Both the position numbers and the translations under genes were made by a program. The notes under the pieces were generated by a model. The model ran no database searches. It was given only the letters and a program-made list of their open reading frames with translations, and had not been told where the DNA came from. 21,434 bases of DNA from Halieaceae bacterium (lineage in GTDB: Bacteria; Pseudomonadota; Gammaproteobacteria; Pseudomonadales; Halieaceae), in assembly GCA_003331685.1 (NCBI GenBank), contig QOPK01000017.1, positions 1-21,434 on the forward strand. The letters run 5' to 3'. Of this stretch, positions 1-7,340 are shown one piece after another. Within the stretch, counting starts at the first letter, position 1; every line of letters starts with the position of its first letter.

Positions 1-133
1 GGGATGTGAAGTCGACAAATCGGAAGTCCGGCTGCCCGAGGGCGTGATCCGTGAGCTTGGCGAGTTCGAGATCATGATTCAGGTCCATGCAGAGGTATCG
101 ACCTCTGTTGCGATTCATATCGTCGCTGAATAA
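1..133 (+). CDS. rplI: 50S ribosomal protein L9, C-terminal part (gene truncated by window edge)
   Basis: Reading in frame from base 2 to the TAA at 131-133 gives 43 residues that match the C-terminal lobe of L9: [18 protein letters not shown], then an IQVHAEV strand, ending IHIVAE. In E. coli the same region reads KSEVRLPNGVLRTTGEHE and ends NVVAE. L9 binds 23S rRNA at the base of the L1 stalk and helps keep the reading frame. Only the 3' end is present, so start and length cannot be judged. The next gene is dnaB, and rplI-dnaB adjacency is the common gammaproteobacterial order. Confidence 0.95.
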   Translation, partial: GCEVDKSEVRLPEGVIRELGEFEIMIQVHAEVSTSVAIHIVAE

Positions 134-138
134 TGTCC

Positions 139-158
139 CGCGGGGTTCCCGCCCCGCG
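139..158 (+). other. Stem-loop in the rplI-dnaB gap
   Basis: CGCGGGG at 139-145 pairs perfectly with CCCCGCG at 152-158 around a 6-nt loop, starting 5 bases after the rplI stop. A run of seven T lies at 179-185, about 20 bases after the stem, too far for a classical intrinsic terminator. It could attenuate read-through or stabilise the ribosomal-protein mRNA 3' end. The rest of the 187-base gap shows no convincing promoter. Confidence 0.4.
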
Positions 159-309
159 CAATACTCTGGGCGCTAGAGTTTTTTTGGCGGCGCCAACCCC
201 ATGCGCAGATCTTTTCTGGCAGTTCTTCCCGGTCGCGGGTAATCTAATCGGCCCGGCGGCGTTTATGCATCGACAATTCGGTGCCACCCCGGCTGATCTG
301 GCACAGAAG

Positions 310-313
310 AAGG
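310..313 (+). promoter_or_regulatory. Ribosome binding site supporting the TTG start of dnaB
   Basis: AAGG lies 7 bases upstream of TTG at 321. The alternative ATG at 366 has no comparable Shine-Dalgarno and would leave almost nothing before the conserved PQSVEAERSVIGG segment, so the TTG is preferred. Confidence 0.5.
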
Positions 314-320
314 CGACACT

Positions 321-1697
321 TTGGAGTCGGTAAAACCTCAGGATTCGGATATCTCTCGGATCCGCATGCAACCCCAGTCGGTTGAGGCAGAACGCTCGGT
401 CATCGGGGGTATTTTGTTGGTGCCCGAGAGCTGGGACGTGATTGCCGAGCTGGTTGATGCCGGCGACTTTTATCGGCCTGAGCACCGGGCGATTTTCCGT
501 CAGATCGCCACTCTGGTTGATCGTAACGAACCGATTGACGTCATCACCGTTGCAGATCGGCTGCTGGCAACGGGCGAACTGGATGCGGCTGGTGGCCATA
601 CCTACCTCGCAGATCTCGTCGAGCAGACGCCCACTGCCGCCAACGTCAGTGCTTACGCTAAGGCTGTGCGGGAGCGTGCGCTGCTTAGAAAGCTGATTGG
701 CGCGGCGCAGGATATTGCAACCGCGGGCTTCAACCCGGAGGGTCGCAGTGCGGAAGAGCTGGTTGATGAAGCCGAGCGGCTCATCATGACGGTCTCGGAG
801 AGCGGCCCGAAACTGGGTGGCCCTCAAGGCATGGCCCCACTTTTAACGGGTGCGCTGGAACGCATCGAAGAGCTCTACAACTCGGGTGGTGATATCACCG
901 GTCTCACCACCGGCTTCATTGATCTCGATAAGAAAACCTCGGGCCTGCAATCTTCGGACCTGGTGATTGTGGCGGGCCGGCCCTCTATGGGTAAGACGGC
1001 TTTTGCCATGAACCTGGTCGAGAACGCGTCTGCCCACACCGAAAAGCCGATTCTGGTTTTCTCGATGGAGATGCCGGCAGAGCAACTGGTGGTCAGGATG
1101 ATGTCCTCACTGGGCAAGATCGATCAGTCGCGGTTGCGTACGGGTAAGTTGCAGCAGGATGACTGGCCCAAGTTGTCGGCAGCGATGGCGAAGCTGAAAG
1201 AAACCACCATCTTCATTGATGACACACCGGCGTTGACGCCAACGGAAGTGAGAGCCAGGGCGCGCAGGCTCTCAAGGGAGCATGGCGATTTGGCCATGAT
1301 CATGGTGGATTACCTGCAGTTGATGCGGGTTGCGGGTGCGGCCGACGGCCGAACCGCAGAGATTTCGGAAATTTCCCGAAACCTGAAAGCGATCGCCAAG
1401 GAATTCCGCTGTCCGGTGGTGGCACTGTCACAGCTGAATCGAGCGTTGGAGCAGCGGCCTAACAAGCGTCCTGTGAATTCGGATCTCAGGGAATCGGGTG
1501 CGATCGAGCAGGACGCCGATGTGGTGATGTTCATTTATCGGGACGAGGTGTATCACGAGGACTCGCCGGACAAAGGTGTAGCCGAGATTATTATCGGCAA
1601 GCAGCGAAATGGCCCAATCGGGACCTGTCGTCTCGCGTTTCAGGGCGAATTCACGCGGTTTGAAAATCTCGCCCGGGATGACTACGCCGGCTACTGA
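321..1697 (+). CDS. dnaB: Replicative DNA helicase DnaB
   Basis: A 458-residue hexameric 5'-3' helicase that unwinds the fork and recruits DnaG primase (E. coli DnaB has 471 residues). The N-terminal helical domain begins around PQSVEAERSVIGG (residues 18-30). The RecA-like domain carries Walker A GRPSMGKT (219-226), Walker B MIMVDY (326-331) and the DLRESGAIEQDAD segment (388-400). No intein or insertion interrupts these motifs. The chosen start is TTG at 321, with AAGG 7 bases before it. It follows rplI directly. Downstream, where alr often sits in relatives, come an Hpt protein and, on the opposite strand, a DnaT-like/lambda-P-like pair that could act on this helicase. Confidence 0.97.
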   Translation: MESVKPQDSDISRIRMQPQSVEAERSVIGGILLVPESWDVIAELVDAGDFYRPEHRAIFRQIATLVDRNEPIDVITVADRLLATGELDAAGGHTYLADLVEQTPTAANVSAYAKAVRERALLRKLIGAAQDIATAGFNPEGRSAEELVDEAERLIMTVSESGPKLGGPQGMAPLLTGALERIEELYNSGGDITGLTTGFIDLDKKTSGLQSSDLVIVAGRPSMGKTAFAMNLVENASAHTEKPILVFSMEMPAEQLVVRMMSSLGKIDQSRLRTGKLQQDDWPKLSAAMAKLKETTIFIDDTPALTPTEVRARARRLSREHGDLAMIMVDYLQLMRVAGAADGRTAEISEISRNLKAIAKEFRCPVVALSQLNRALEQRPNKRPVNSDLRESGAIEQDADVVMFIYRDEVYHEDSPDKGVAEIIIGKQRNGPIGTCRLAFQGEFTRFENLARDDYAGY

Positions 1698-1743
1698 TGC
1701 AGCGCTCTCGCTTTATGCCCTGTGGGCCTGAGACTCCCCGAAA

Positions 1744-2097
1744 ATGAACCAGCTTCCCTCGCCCATCGATTTTTCTGCCCTGCTCGAAATGCTCGGCGGA
1801 GATAAGCAGATAGTGGCCTCACTACTCTCTAAATTTGTTGATGAATTGACCACGGACCTCGCAGCCAGTGAGCTTTCGATTACGCATCAAGATGCTGAGG
1901 CACTGAGGCAGATTGCACATCGCATCAAGGGCACAAGTGCCAATTTGCATGCACTCATGCTGTCGGCGGCGGCGCATGAATTGGAGCAGGCGTGCACCGA
2001 GGCCGACGCCTCGCTGATGAAGATCAAGCAGCGGGTGATGTCAGATCAGGCGCGGACAGTGCGAGAGGCAATCGAAAGCTGGGGCGCCGAAAACTGA
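1744..2097 (+). CDS. Stand-alone Hpt (histidine phosphotransfer) domain protein
   Basis: 117 residues forming one four-helix Hpt domain. The phospho-acceptor motif AHRIKGTSAN places the receiver histidine at residue 59, with the KG(T/S)(S/A)xN pattern typical of phosphorelay intermediates. The N-terminal DFSALLEMLGGDKQIVASLLSKFVDEL pattern (starting at residue 9) also fits Hpt proteins. No kinase or receiver domain is attached or encoded nearby, so its partners are unknown; it would relay phosphate between a hybrid sensor kinase and a response regulator. It lies 46 bases after dnaB on the same strand and ends 25 bases from the convergent lambda-P-like gene. The ATG at 1744 has only a weak upstream Shine-Dalgarno. 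Confidence 0.85.
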   Translation: MNQLPSPIDFSALLEMLGGDKQIVASLLSKFVDELTTDLAASELSITHQDAEALRQIAHRIKGTSANLHALMLSAAAHELEQACTEADASLMKIKQRVMSDQARTVREAIESWGAEN

Positions 2098-2122
2098 GCG
2101 CCAAGCGTCGAGACGGGATTGA

Positions 2123-2800
2123 TCACAGACCGACTTCTCTTCTTAGCCGCGCGAGATGCGTGACCTGCTCCTCTGCGCTGGGTGACTCCTCTGTGGGTGC
2201 TGATAGTGTCACCCGCTCCGGACCCTGCAGCACTTCGCCACGAGCGGCGCGACTGACCCATCGATCGTAGTGTTCTCGATACACCGGCCAGGTTTTGGAT
2301 TCCGGCTCATTAGCCAGAAAAAACCAGTCGCTGTCGCGCCCGGCAAGGTACACCGCCGGGTGTTGCCATGCCGCGTTGGTTTTGGGCGAGGGCGCCAGAC
2401 AGGCCTGTCGATAGGCGTCGTAGGGCGACGGCAATCCCAGATCACTGAGGCAGTGTCGGCACGCCTCGATCATGCGATTTAGCGTGGGGAGATAGTCGCT
2501 GTGTTCAATGGCGTGTTGCGCTGCGCGCAGAATAACCGCTGTGGGGTAGGCCTCGAGCGCCTCCAGCCATAGGCGTTTGACCTGTTTCACCTGCTCGGCG
2601 TCTGACCAGGCCGCGTAATATTGGTTGTGGTAGTTCAACCGAAACAGCGCGAACACCTGATTGATCGCCTCAATCAGCTGCGAGTCGGACGGCTCCCTAG
2701 GGTCAGTTGGCCCAGCTGGTGTCGGTGAGGTCGTCGCTGAGACTTCGGTCTTTTGAGCGATGGCTGCCGCCAGCGCCGCTGCGTCCTGTTTCTCCGCCAT
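2123..2800 (-). CDS. dopE: Lambda P-like replicative helicase loader, DopE-like
   Basis: 225 residues resembling the phage lambda replication protein P family, which binds DnaB and delivers it to the origin. A low-complexity Ala/Thr/Pro N-terminus is followed by an IEAINQVFALFRLNY segment, then YLPTLNRMIEACRHCLSDLGLPSPYDAY, which parallels the lambda P stretch FLPSPGQFVAWCREEA...GLP. WQHPAVYLAG and WVSRAARGEVLQGP near the C-terminus parallel lambda P's YWLV...ARINRGEAIPEP. The start at 2800 is chosen because GGAG lies 6 bases upstream; an in-frame ATG at 2812 is possible. It overlaps the upstream DnaT-like gene by 98 bases in another frame, implying translational coupling. From established knowledge, a lambda-P-derived gene named dopE is a proposed helicase matchmaker in bacteria lacking DnaC and DciA. 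Assignment is by recall of sequence pattern and needs a profile search. Confidence 0.72.
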   Translation of the reverse strand: MAEKQDAAALAAAIAQKTEVSATTSPTPAGPTDPREPSDSQLIEAINQVFALFRLNYHNQYYAAWSDAEQVKQVKRLWLEALEAYPTAVILRAAQHAIEHSDYLPTLNRMIEACRHCLSDLGLPSPYDAYRQACLAPSPKTNAAWQHPAVYLAGRDSDWFFLANEPESKTWPVYREHYDRWVSRAARGEVLQGPERVTLSAPTEESPSAEEQVTHLARLRREVGL

Positions 2801-3782
2801 GCTGTTCTCCATACCCTGCGCTACGACACTGGCGTTTTACGTGCTGCAGAAATTTACTGTTCCAGGAGGTATGCACCTCATTACTATCCACCCAGTACAT
2901 CACAAATTCGGGGAGCAAGGCTTGTGCATCGGCTTGTTCGATCCCCGCCAACCGCAACGTCTCATAGACAGAGGTATCGGGTTCCCAGTTGCGAGGTATT
3001 CGTGTGGGCTCCGTGCTGTGATGCATCTGGCTGGTGTGCTTCAGCCAGCGCCGGCGAACATGTTCGACGAAGCGACTATTAACCTCTTTTGGTGGGCCGC
3101 CCCGCTCACTCCAGTACAGGATGAATTCTGCTCGCACCGATTCTGCAAAGCCGACGTCGATGTCCGCTTGAGCCAGTATCTCGATCGCGTCTTGGCTGGG
3201 TGTCCAGTCGCGGTCAAACGGCGCAGGGGTCCTGATCTCGAAGGCGTGTGCCTTGGGTTGCTTCGCTTGCTGCCTTTGTGAGTCTCGCCAACGGGTAAGA
3301 ATGTGCTGCCTAAACTGGGTCTCAGCCTCGCTATGGTTGGAGAGTATGAAGCTGGCCTGGGCATTGTCGATAAACGTTCTAGGAATACCGTGATTGAGCA
3401 CTAGCAACTCAATTAACGCATCGCTTGCCTGCCAGTCGGTGCGTCCATAGGAAGGGGTAGCCGCACTGGAGTGAGTTAACCCATGAGCATTCCCCGCGAT
3501 GTCGGCTGCTGCACTGAGCAGGACAACATTCGGGTCCAGGCTTGGTTGCTGATGAATAATGCCCAGTGCCACCAGCTTCGCGATGAGCGTCGCAATATGA
3601 TCCAGAGACCAAAACGACAGCGTTTTTTGCACCGTTGTGAGGGACAGAGGAGCCCAATCATCAGCGCCATTTAGGTGACTGCCCAAAGCCTGCAATAAAA
3701 CGGCTTCTTCAAGTCCGATTGTCTCGGCCAGTTCGGGCGAGAAGGTCAGTTGTCGATCGGGAATGAGTGAAGCAGGCGGCAT
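2703..3782 (-). CDS. dopC: Protein with winged-helix-like N-terminus and three tandem DnaT-like domains, DopC-like replication factor
   Basis: 359 residues from the ATG at 3782 (MPPASLIPDRQ). Longer in-frame starts reach 3893 but would run into radA. Residues 5-90 look like a small helical or winged-helix module. Three repeats follow, each W-x-(P/A)-S/D...EL(L)...G(I)...F...Y/S...(N)S(R/K)F..H(I/V)..(R/Q): about 117-168, 193-248 and 266-320. The third, with WNSKFLQHVKRQ, is closest to the single-stranded-DNA-binding domain of primosomal protein DnaT. The C-terminal 40 residues are Gly/Ser rich and are encoded in the region that also encodes the start of dopE. It is divergent from radA by 89 bases. 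In published work dopC is the partner of dopE and was derived from phage lambda O; whether this DnaT-repeat protein is that dopC is inference from its pairing with the lambda-P-like gene. Confidence 0.68.
   Translation of the reverse strand: MPPASLIPDRQLTFSPELAETIGLEEAVLLQALGSHLNGADDWAPLSLTTVQKTLSFWSLDHIATLIAKLVALGIIHQQPSLDPNVVLLSAAADIAGNAHGLTHSSAATPSYGRTDWQASDALIELLVLNHGIPRTFIDNAQASFILSNHSEAETQFRQHILTRWRDSQRQQAKQPKAHAFEIRTPAPFDRDWTPSQDAIEILAQADIDVGFAESVRAEFILYWSERGGPPKEVNSRFVEHVRRRWLKHTSQMHHSTEPTRIPRNWEPDTSVYETLRLAGIEQADAQALLPEFVMYWVDSNEVHTSWNSKFLQHVKRQCRSAGYGEQHGGETGRSGAGGSHRSKDRSLSDDLTDTSWAN
2807..2810 (-). promoter_or_regulatory. Ribosome binding site of dopE-like gene
   Basis: GGAG on the minus strand, 6 bases before the ATG at 2800 and inside the coding region of the upstream DnaT-like gene. 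It favours the 2800 start over the ATG at 2812, which lies too close to its upstream AGGG. Confidence 0.5.
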
Positions 3783-3871
3783 TATGATGCGGAGTGGGTC
3801 AAGCGGTCTGATAGGATACCGACTTACCTGCACCAATACAGCAATTACGATCAGTTTCCGGAGAGTTTCGC
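3783..3871. promoter_or_regulatory. Divergent intergenic region between dopC-like gene and radA
   Basis: These 89 bases must hold the 5' control of both genes. GGAGAG at 3860-3865 is the radA Shine-Dalgarno. On the minus strand no clear Shine-Dalgarno precedes the ATG at 3782, so the dopC-like mRNA may be weakly translated or leaderless. I see no confident -35/-10 pair on either strand. Confidence 0.4.
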
Positions 3872-5248
3872 GTGGCGAAGGCAAAAACCGCATTTGTCTG
3901 CAATGACTGTGGAGCCGATTTCCCTAAGTGGCAGGGCCAGTGCGGTGAGTGCCAGGCTTGGAACACCCTCTCGGAAATTAGGCTCAGCGCGCCTGCGGCG
4001 AAGGTGGCTAATGCGCGGGCAGCGGGGCGGTCCGGTTACGCCGGTACGGTGGCTGCAGTGCAGCGTCTTGCAGATGTGGCGGTGGTCGATTTGCCTCGAC
4101 TGGCTTCCGGGTTTGACGAATTGGATCGCGTCCTCGGCGGCGGATTTGTGCCGGGCTCAAGCATCTTGATTGGCGGGCACCCTGGGGCAGGCAAGAGTAC
4201 GCTGCTGCTGCAAGCCCTGTGTCAGCTGGCGGCATTGCATCCCGCGCTATATGTCACAGGTGAAGAGTCTCCCGAGCAAATCGCACTGCGCGCCAATCGT
4301 CTTGGTCTGCCGACGGATAAGCTGCAGCTGATGGCAGAAACCGATGTCGATGCGATCCTGGCTTCGGCTGAGTCCATAAAACCCAAAATTCTCGTTGTCG
4401 ACTCTATTCAGGTGGTGCACAGCGAGACGCTGACGTCAGCTCCTGGGAGCGTGTCGCAGGTTCGGGATTGTGCTGCCCAACTGACCCGGTATGCCAAGCA
4501 GACGGGCACGATATTGATACTGGTGGGTCACGTGACGAAAGACGGCAGCCTCGCCGGGCCGAAGGTGCTCGAGCACATGATCGACTGCTCGATACTTCTC
4601 GAGGGTGACCACGATTCCCGTTACCGCACTTTGCGAGGGCAGAAGAATCGTTTCGGCGCTGTGAACGAGCTGGGCATTTTCGCGATGACCGATGCCGGCA
4701 TGCGCGAGGTCACCAATCCTTCGGCGATTTTTCTGGATCGCTCGGAGCACACTGCGCCGGGTACAACGGTTGTTGTCGTATGGGAGGGTACCCGCCCGTT
4801 ACTGGTGGAAATTCAGGCTCTTGTCGATGACAGCTCACTGGGCAATCCCCGGCGCGTGACAGTGGGTTTTGAGCAGAACAGGCTGGCGATGTTGCTTGCG
4901 GTGCTGCATCGACACGGTGACATTCAGGTGAGCGATCAGGACGTGTTTGCCAACGTGGTGGGCGGTGTGCGGGTTATGGAGACCTCGGCTGATCTGGCGC
5001 TGTTGCTGGCAGTGGTGTCGAGCCTGCGGAACCGGCCCCTGCCGAGGGACTGGGTGGTCTTTGGCGAGGTGGGTTTGTCTGGGGAAATTCGACCCGTGGC
5101 CAGTGGCCAGGAAAGGCTCGCCGAGGCTGCAAAACACGGCTTCAAGCTCGCGATTGTGCCCAAAGGGAACGCGCCGAAAAAGGCAATTAAGGGCCTTAAA
5201 GTGATCCCCGTTGTGCGTCTCTCCGAGGCGTTGGAAGCCAGCCAATGA
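3872..5248 (+). CDS. radA: DNA repair protein RadA (Sms), branch-migration helicase
   Basis: 458 residues, the usual RadA length. The N-terminal zinc finger is C10-x2-C13...C24-x2-C27. Walker A is GGHPGAGKST (101-110; most RadA proteins have GGNPGAGKST), the RadA-specific KNRFG motif is at 258-262, and the C-terminal third is a Lon-protease-like domain (FGEVGLSGEIRPV). RadA promotes branch migration of RecA recombination intermediates in the cytoplasm. The start is GTG at 3872 with GGAGAG 6 bases upstream. It is divergent from the DnaT-like gene and convergent with ettA. Confidence 0.97.
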   Translation: MAKAKTAFVCNDCGADFPKWQGQCGECQAWNTLSEIRLSAPAAKVANARAAGRSGYAGTVAAVQRLADVAVVDLPRLASGFDELDRVLGGGFVPGSSILIGGHPGAGKSTLLLQALCQLAALHPALYVTGEESPEQIALRANRLGLPTDKLQLMAETDVDAILASAESIKPKILVVDSIQVVHSETLTSAPGSVSQVRDCAAQLTRYAKQTGTILILVGHVTKDGSLAGPKVLEHMIDCSILLEGDHDSRYRTLRGQKNRFGAVNELGIFAMTDAGMREVTNPSAIFLDRSEHTAPGTTVVVVWEGTRPLLVEIQALVDDSSLGNPRRVTVGFEQNRLAMLLAVLHRHGDIQVSDQDVFANVVGGVRVMETSADLALLLAVVSSLRNRPLPRDWVVFGEVGLSGEIRPVASGQERLAEAAKHGFKLAIVPKGNAPKKAIKGLKVIPVVRLSEALEASQ

Positions 5249-5338
5249 GTGATCCCTCAAAGAAATCACCCAGATCGCTTCCCCGGTGACTGAGGTCTAC
5301 GCCCACAATCTAATGCCCTGTTCGCTCGGTCTGGTGTG

Positions 5339-5355
5339 ACACTGTCGGTGTTTTT
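5339..5355 (+). terminator. Possible weak intrinsic terminator after radA
   Basis: ACACT (5339-5343) can pair with GGTGT (5347-5351, one T-G wobble) around a 3-nt loop, running into a T tract at 5351-5355. The stem is short, so efficiency is doubtful. It lies 90 bases after the radA stop and before the convergent ettA stop. Confidence 0.3.
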
Positions 5356-5375
5356 GTGGCCGTGCCTGCTGATCA

Positions 5376-7040
5376 TTACTTCAGCTTACGGTGCTTCACT
5401 CGGCTGGGTACCGCGGCTTCCGCGCCAACCCGCTGTCGCCGATCATCCTCATACTCCGAGTAGTTGCCCTCGTGGAAAACCACGTTGCCATCGTCCTCAT
5501 AAGCGAGGATGTGGGTGGCGATTCGGTCGAGGAACCAACGGTCGTGCGAAATCACCAATGCGGAGCCAGGGAACGCCAGCAGAGCTTCCTCCAGTGCCCG
5601 CAGCGTTTCGACGTCGAGGTCGTTGGTGGGCTCATCCAGCAAAAGCACATTGGCTCCTTGCTTAAGCAATTTGGCGAGGTGAAGTCGGTTGCGCTCTCCC
5701 CCAGAGAGATCTTTAACAAATTTTTGCTGGTCAGAGCCTTTGAAGTTGAAGCGACCCACATACGATCGCGAAGGCACTTCATAATTGCCGATGCGGATGA
5801 TGTCTAAGCCGTCGGATACCTCTTCCCAAACGGTTTTACTGCCGTCGAGATCATCCCGGGATTGATCTACATAACCAAGCTCCACTGTCTCACCCACCGT
5901 GACCTCACCGCCATCGGGGGTCTCTAGACCCATCAAGATGCGGAATAGCGTCGATTTACCCATCCCGTTGGCACCAATAATGCCCACGATGCTACCTTTG
6001 GGCACCGTGAAGCTGACTTCTTCGAACAACAACCGATCCCCAAAGGCTTTTCGCAGGCCGTTGACCTCGATCACCTTGTCTCCGAGTCTCGCACCTGGCG
6101 GAATGTAGATTTCGTTGGTCTCGTTACGGGTTTGAAACTCTTGCGAATTGAGTTCCTCAAAGCGCTGCAGTCGCGCCTTATTCTTGGCCTGACGACCTTT
6201 TGGGTTGGAGCGCACCCATTCAAGTTCGGCCTTAATCGCTTTTTGGTGTGAAGCTTCTTGACGTTGCTCCTGCTCTATACGTGCCTCTTTAGCTTCTAGC
6301 CAAGTGGAGTAATTGCCCTCGTAGGGAATGCCCCGACCACGGTCCAACTCGAGAATCCATCCGGCGGCGTTATCGAGGAAGTAACGATCGTGAGTGATTG
6401 CCACGACAGTCCCAGAGAAATCTTCCAAAAAGTGCTCCAGCCATGCCACAGACTCGGCATCAAGGTGGTTAGTCGGCTCATCGAGTAGCAGCATGTCCGG
6501 CTCTGAGAGCAGTAACCTTGCTAGCGCGACACGGCGGAGCTCACCTCCGGACAGTGTGTCGACGTTGGCGTCCCAGGGCGGCAAACGTAAAGCGTTAGCA
6601 GCAATCTCGAGTCGCGTGTCGAGGTTGTGTGCATCCTTGGCCTGAATAATATCTTCGAATCTGGCCTGCTCCTTGGCCAGCGCATCAAAGTCTGCGTCGG
6701 GCTCGGCATAGTCTGCATACACTTTCTCTAGCCCAGCCAGCGCATCGATGGCTTCCTGAACACCTTCCTCTACGTTGCCACGGACATCTTTTTCTGAATT
6801 GAGCTGGGGCTCTTGAGGTAAATAGCCGATCTTGATATCAGGTTGGGGCCGCGCTTCACCCAGTATCTCAGTATCGATGCCCGCCATGATCTTTAGCAGG
6901 GTGGATTTACCCGAGCCATTCAGACCAAGCACGCCAATCTTGGCGCCTGGAAAAAACGACAGTGAGATATCTTTGAGAATTTCCTTTTTGGGTGGGACGA
7001 TCTTTCCCACCCGATTCATGGTGTAAACGTATTGCGCCAC
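5376..7040 (-). CDS. ettA: Energy-dependent translational throttle protein EttA (ABC-F ATPase)
   Basis: 554 residues, nearly the same as E. coli EttA (555). Two ABC domains: Walker A GLNGSGKS (39-46), signature LSGGE (163-167) and Walker B LLLDEP (184-189) in the first; GANGMGKS (356-363), LSGGERNR and LLLDEPTNDLD in the second. The charged linker around 240-320 (EAKEARIEQEQRQ, KGRQAKNKARL) is the P-site tRNA interaction motif. There are no membrane segments. EttA binds the ribosomal E site and gates the first elongation step according to ATP/ADP ratio. The start is GTG at 7040; on the minus strand TTGGAG lies about 7 bases upstream. It is convergent with radA. Confidence 0.96.
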   Translation of the reverse strand: MAQYVYTMNRVGKIVPPKKEILKDISLSFFPGAKIGVLGLNGSGKSTLLKIMAGIDTEILGEARPQPDIKIGYLPQEPQLNSEKDVRGNVEEGVQEAIDALAGLEKVYADYAEPDADFDALAKEQARFEDIIQAKDAHNLDTRLEIAANALRLPPWDANVDTLSGGELRRVALARLLLSEPDMLLLDEPTNHLDAESVAWLEHFLEDFSGTVVAITHDRYFLDNAAGWILELDRGRGIPYEGNYSTWLEAKEARIEQEQRQEASHQKAIKAELEWVRSNPKGRQAKNKARLQRFEELNSQEFQTRNETNEIYIPPGARLGDKVIEVNGLRKAFGDRLLFEEVSFTVPKGSIVGIIGANGMGKSTLFRILMGLETPDGGEVTVGETVELGYVDQSRDDLDGSKTVWEEVSDGLDIIRIGNYEVPSRSYVGRFNFKGSDQQKFVKDLSGGERNRLHLAKLLKQGANVLLLDEPTNDLDVETLRALEEALLAFPGSALVISHDRWFLDRIATHILAYEDDGNVVFHEGNYSEYEDDRRQRVGAEAAVPSRVKHRKLK

Positions 7041-7175
7041 GGTATGACTCCAACGATCTTGCTGAAACGGGATGCCCTTGTGGGATTGCCCGCAGATGTA
7101 CGGATTATCGACATCGAGCCGGCCCGAGTCGAGATGCTATTGTTGGAGATCAATGGTTCGCCTTGTGGAGAGGAC

Positions 7176-7340
7176 TTATTCCTCGCGTATCTCGACGATA
7201 GCGGACTTGATGACGTCCTCGAGTTTCTGCTCGGTCTCTTTCCACACGACTAGGCGCTCGCTACCTCGATTTGCGGATACATCCGCGTCGCGGAACTCAA
7301 TCGTTTTGATTTCGCCGGTCTTCCAATGTTTGAAAGTCAT
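7176..7340 (-). CDS. Hypothetical 54-residue protein upstream of ettA
   Basis: A short ORF from ATG (7340-7338) to TAA (7178-7176). The product begins MTFKHWKTGEIKTIEFRDAD, continues VSANRGSERLVVW and ends in an acidic amphipathic helix (EQKLEDVIKSAIVEIREE), which looks like a folded domain. I do not recognise the family. Roughly two thirds of third codon positions are G or C, like the neighbours. It lies in the same direction as rimK and ettA, in a 480-base gap that otherwise lacks a gene. No good Shine-Dalgarno precedes the ATG, but a 5-codon ORF (7354-7337) ends in an ATGA overlap with it. The opposite strand is also open at 7044-7253, codon-in-register with this ORF, so strand choice is not certain. 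Confidence 0.5.
   Translation of the reverse strand: MTFKHWKTGEIKTIEFRDADVSANRGSERLVVWKETEQKLEDVIKSAIVEIREE

Noticed and set aside
133..333. Short plus-strand ORF filling the rplI-dnaB gap
   Set aside because: It has only a GTG/ATG-type start touching the rplI stop, no recognisable domain, and overlaps the dnaB start; it looks like chance in a GC-rich gap.
2760..3281. 173-codon open frame antisense to the DnaT-repeat gene
   Set aside because: The minus-strand frame shows three internally similar domains, whereas this frame shows no repeat or domain, so it is a shadow.
2123..3782. Interpretation of the DnaT-like/lambda-P-like genes as a prophage remnant
   Set aside because: No integrase, attachment site, repressor or structural phage gene is present, the neighbours are core genes, and both ORFs are intact.
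7044..7253. Plus-strand ORF of 69 codons in the ettA-rimK gap
   Set aside because: It has no Shine-Dalgarno, begins inside the ettA upstream region and shares codon register with the opposite-strand 54-codon ORF, so part of its open frame can be a mirror effect. It is not excluded, only less supported.
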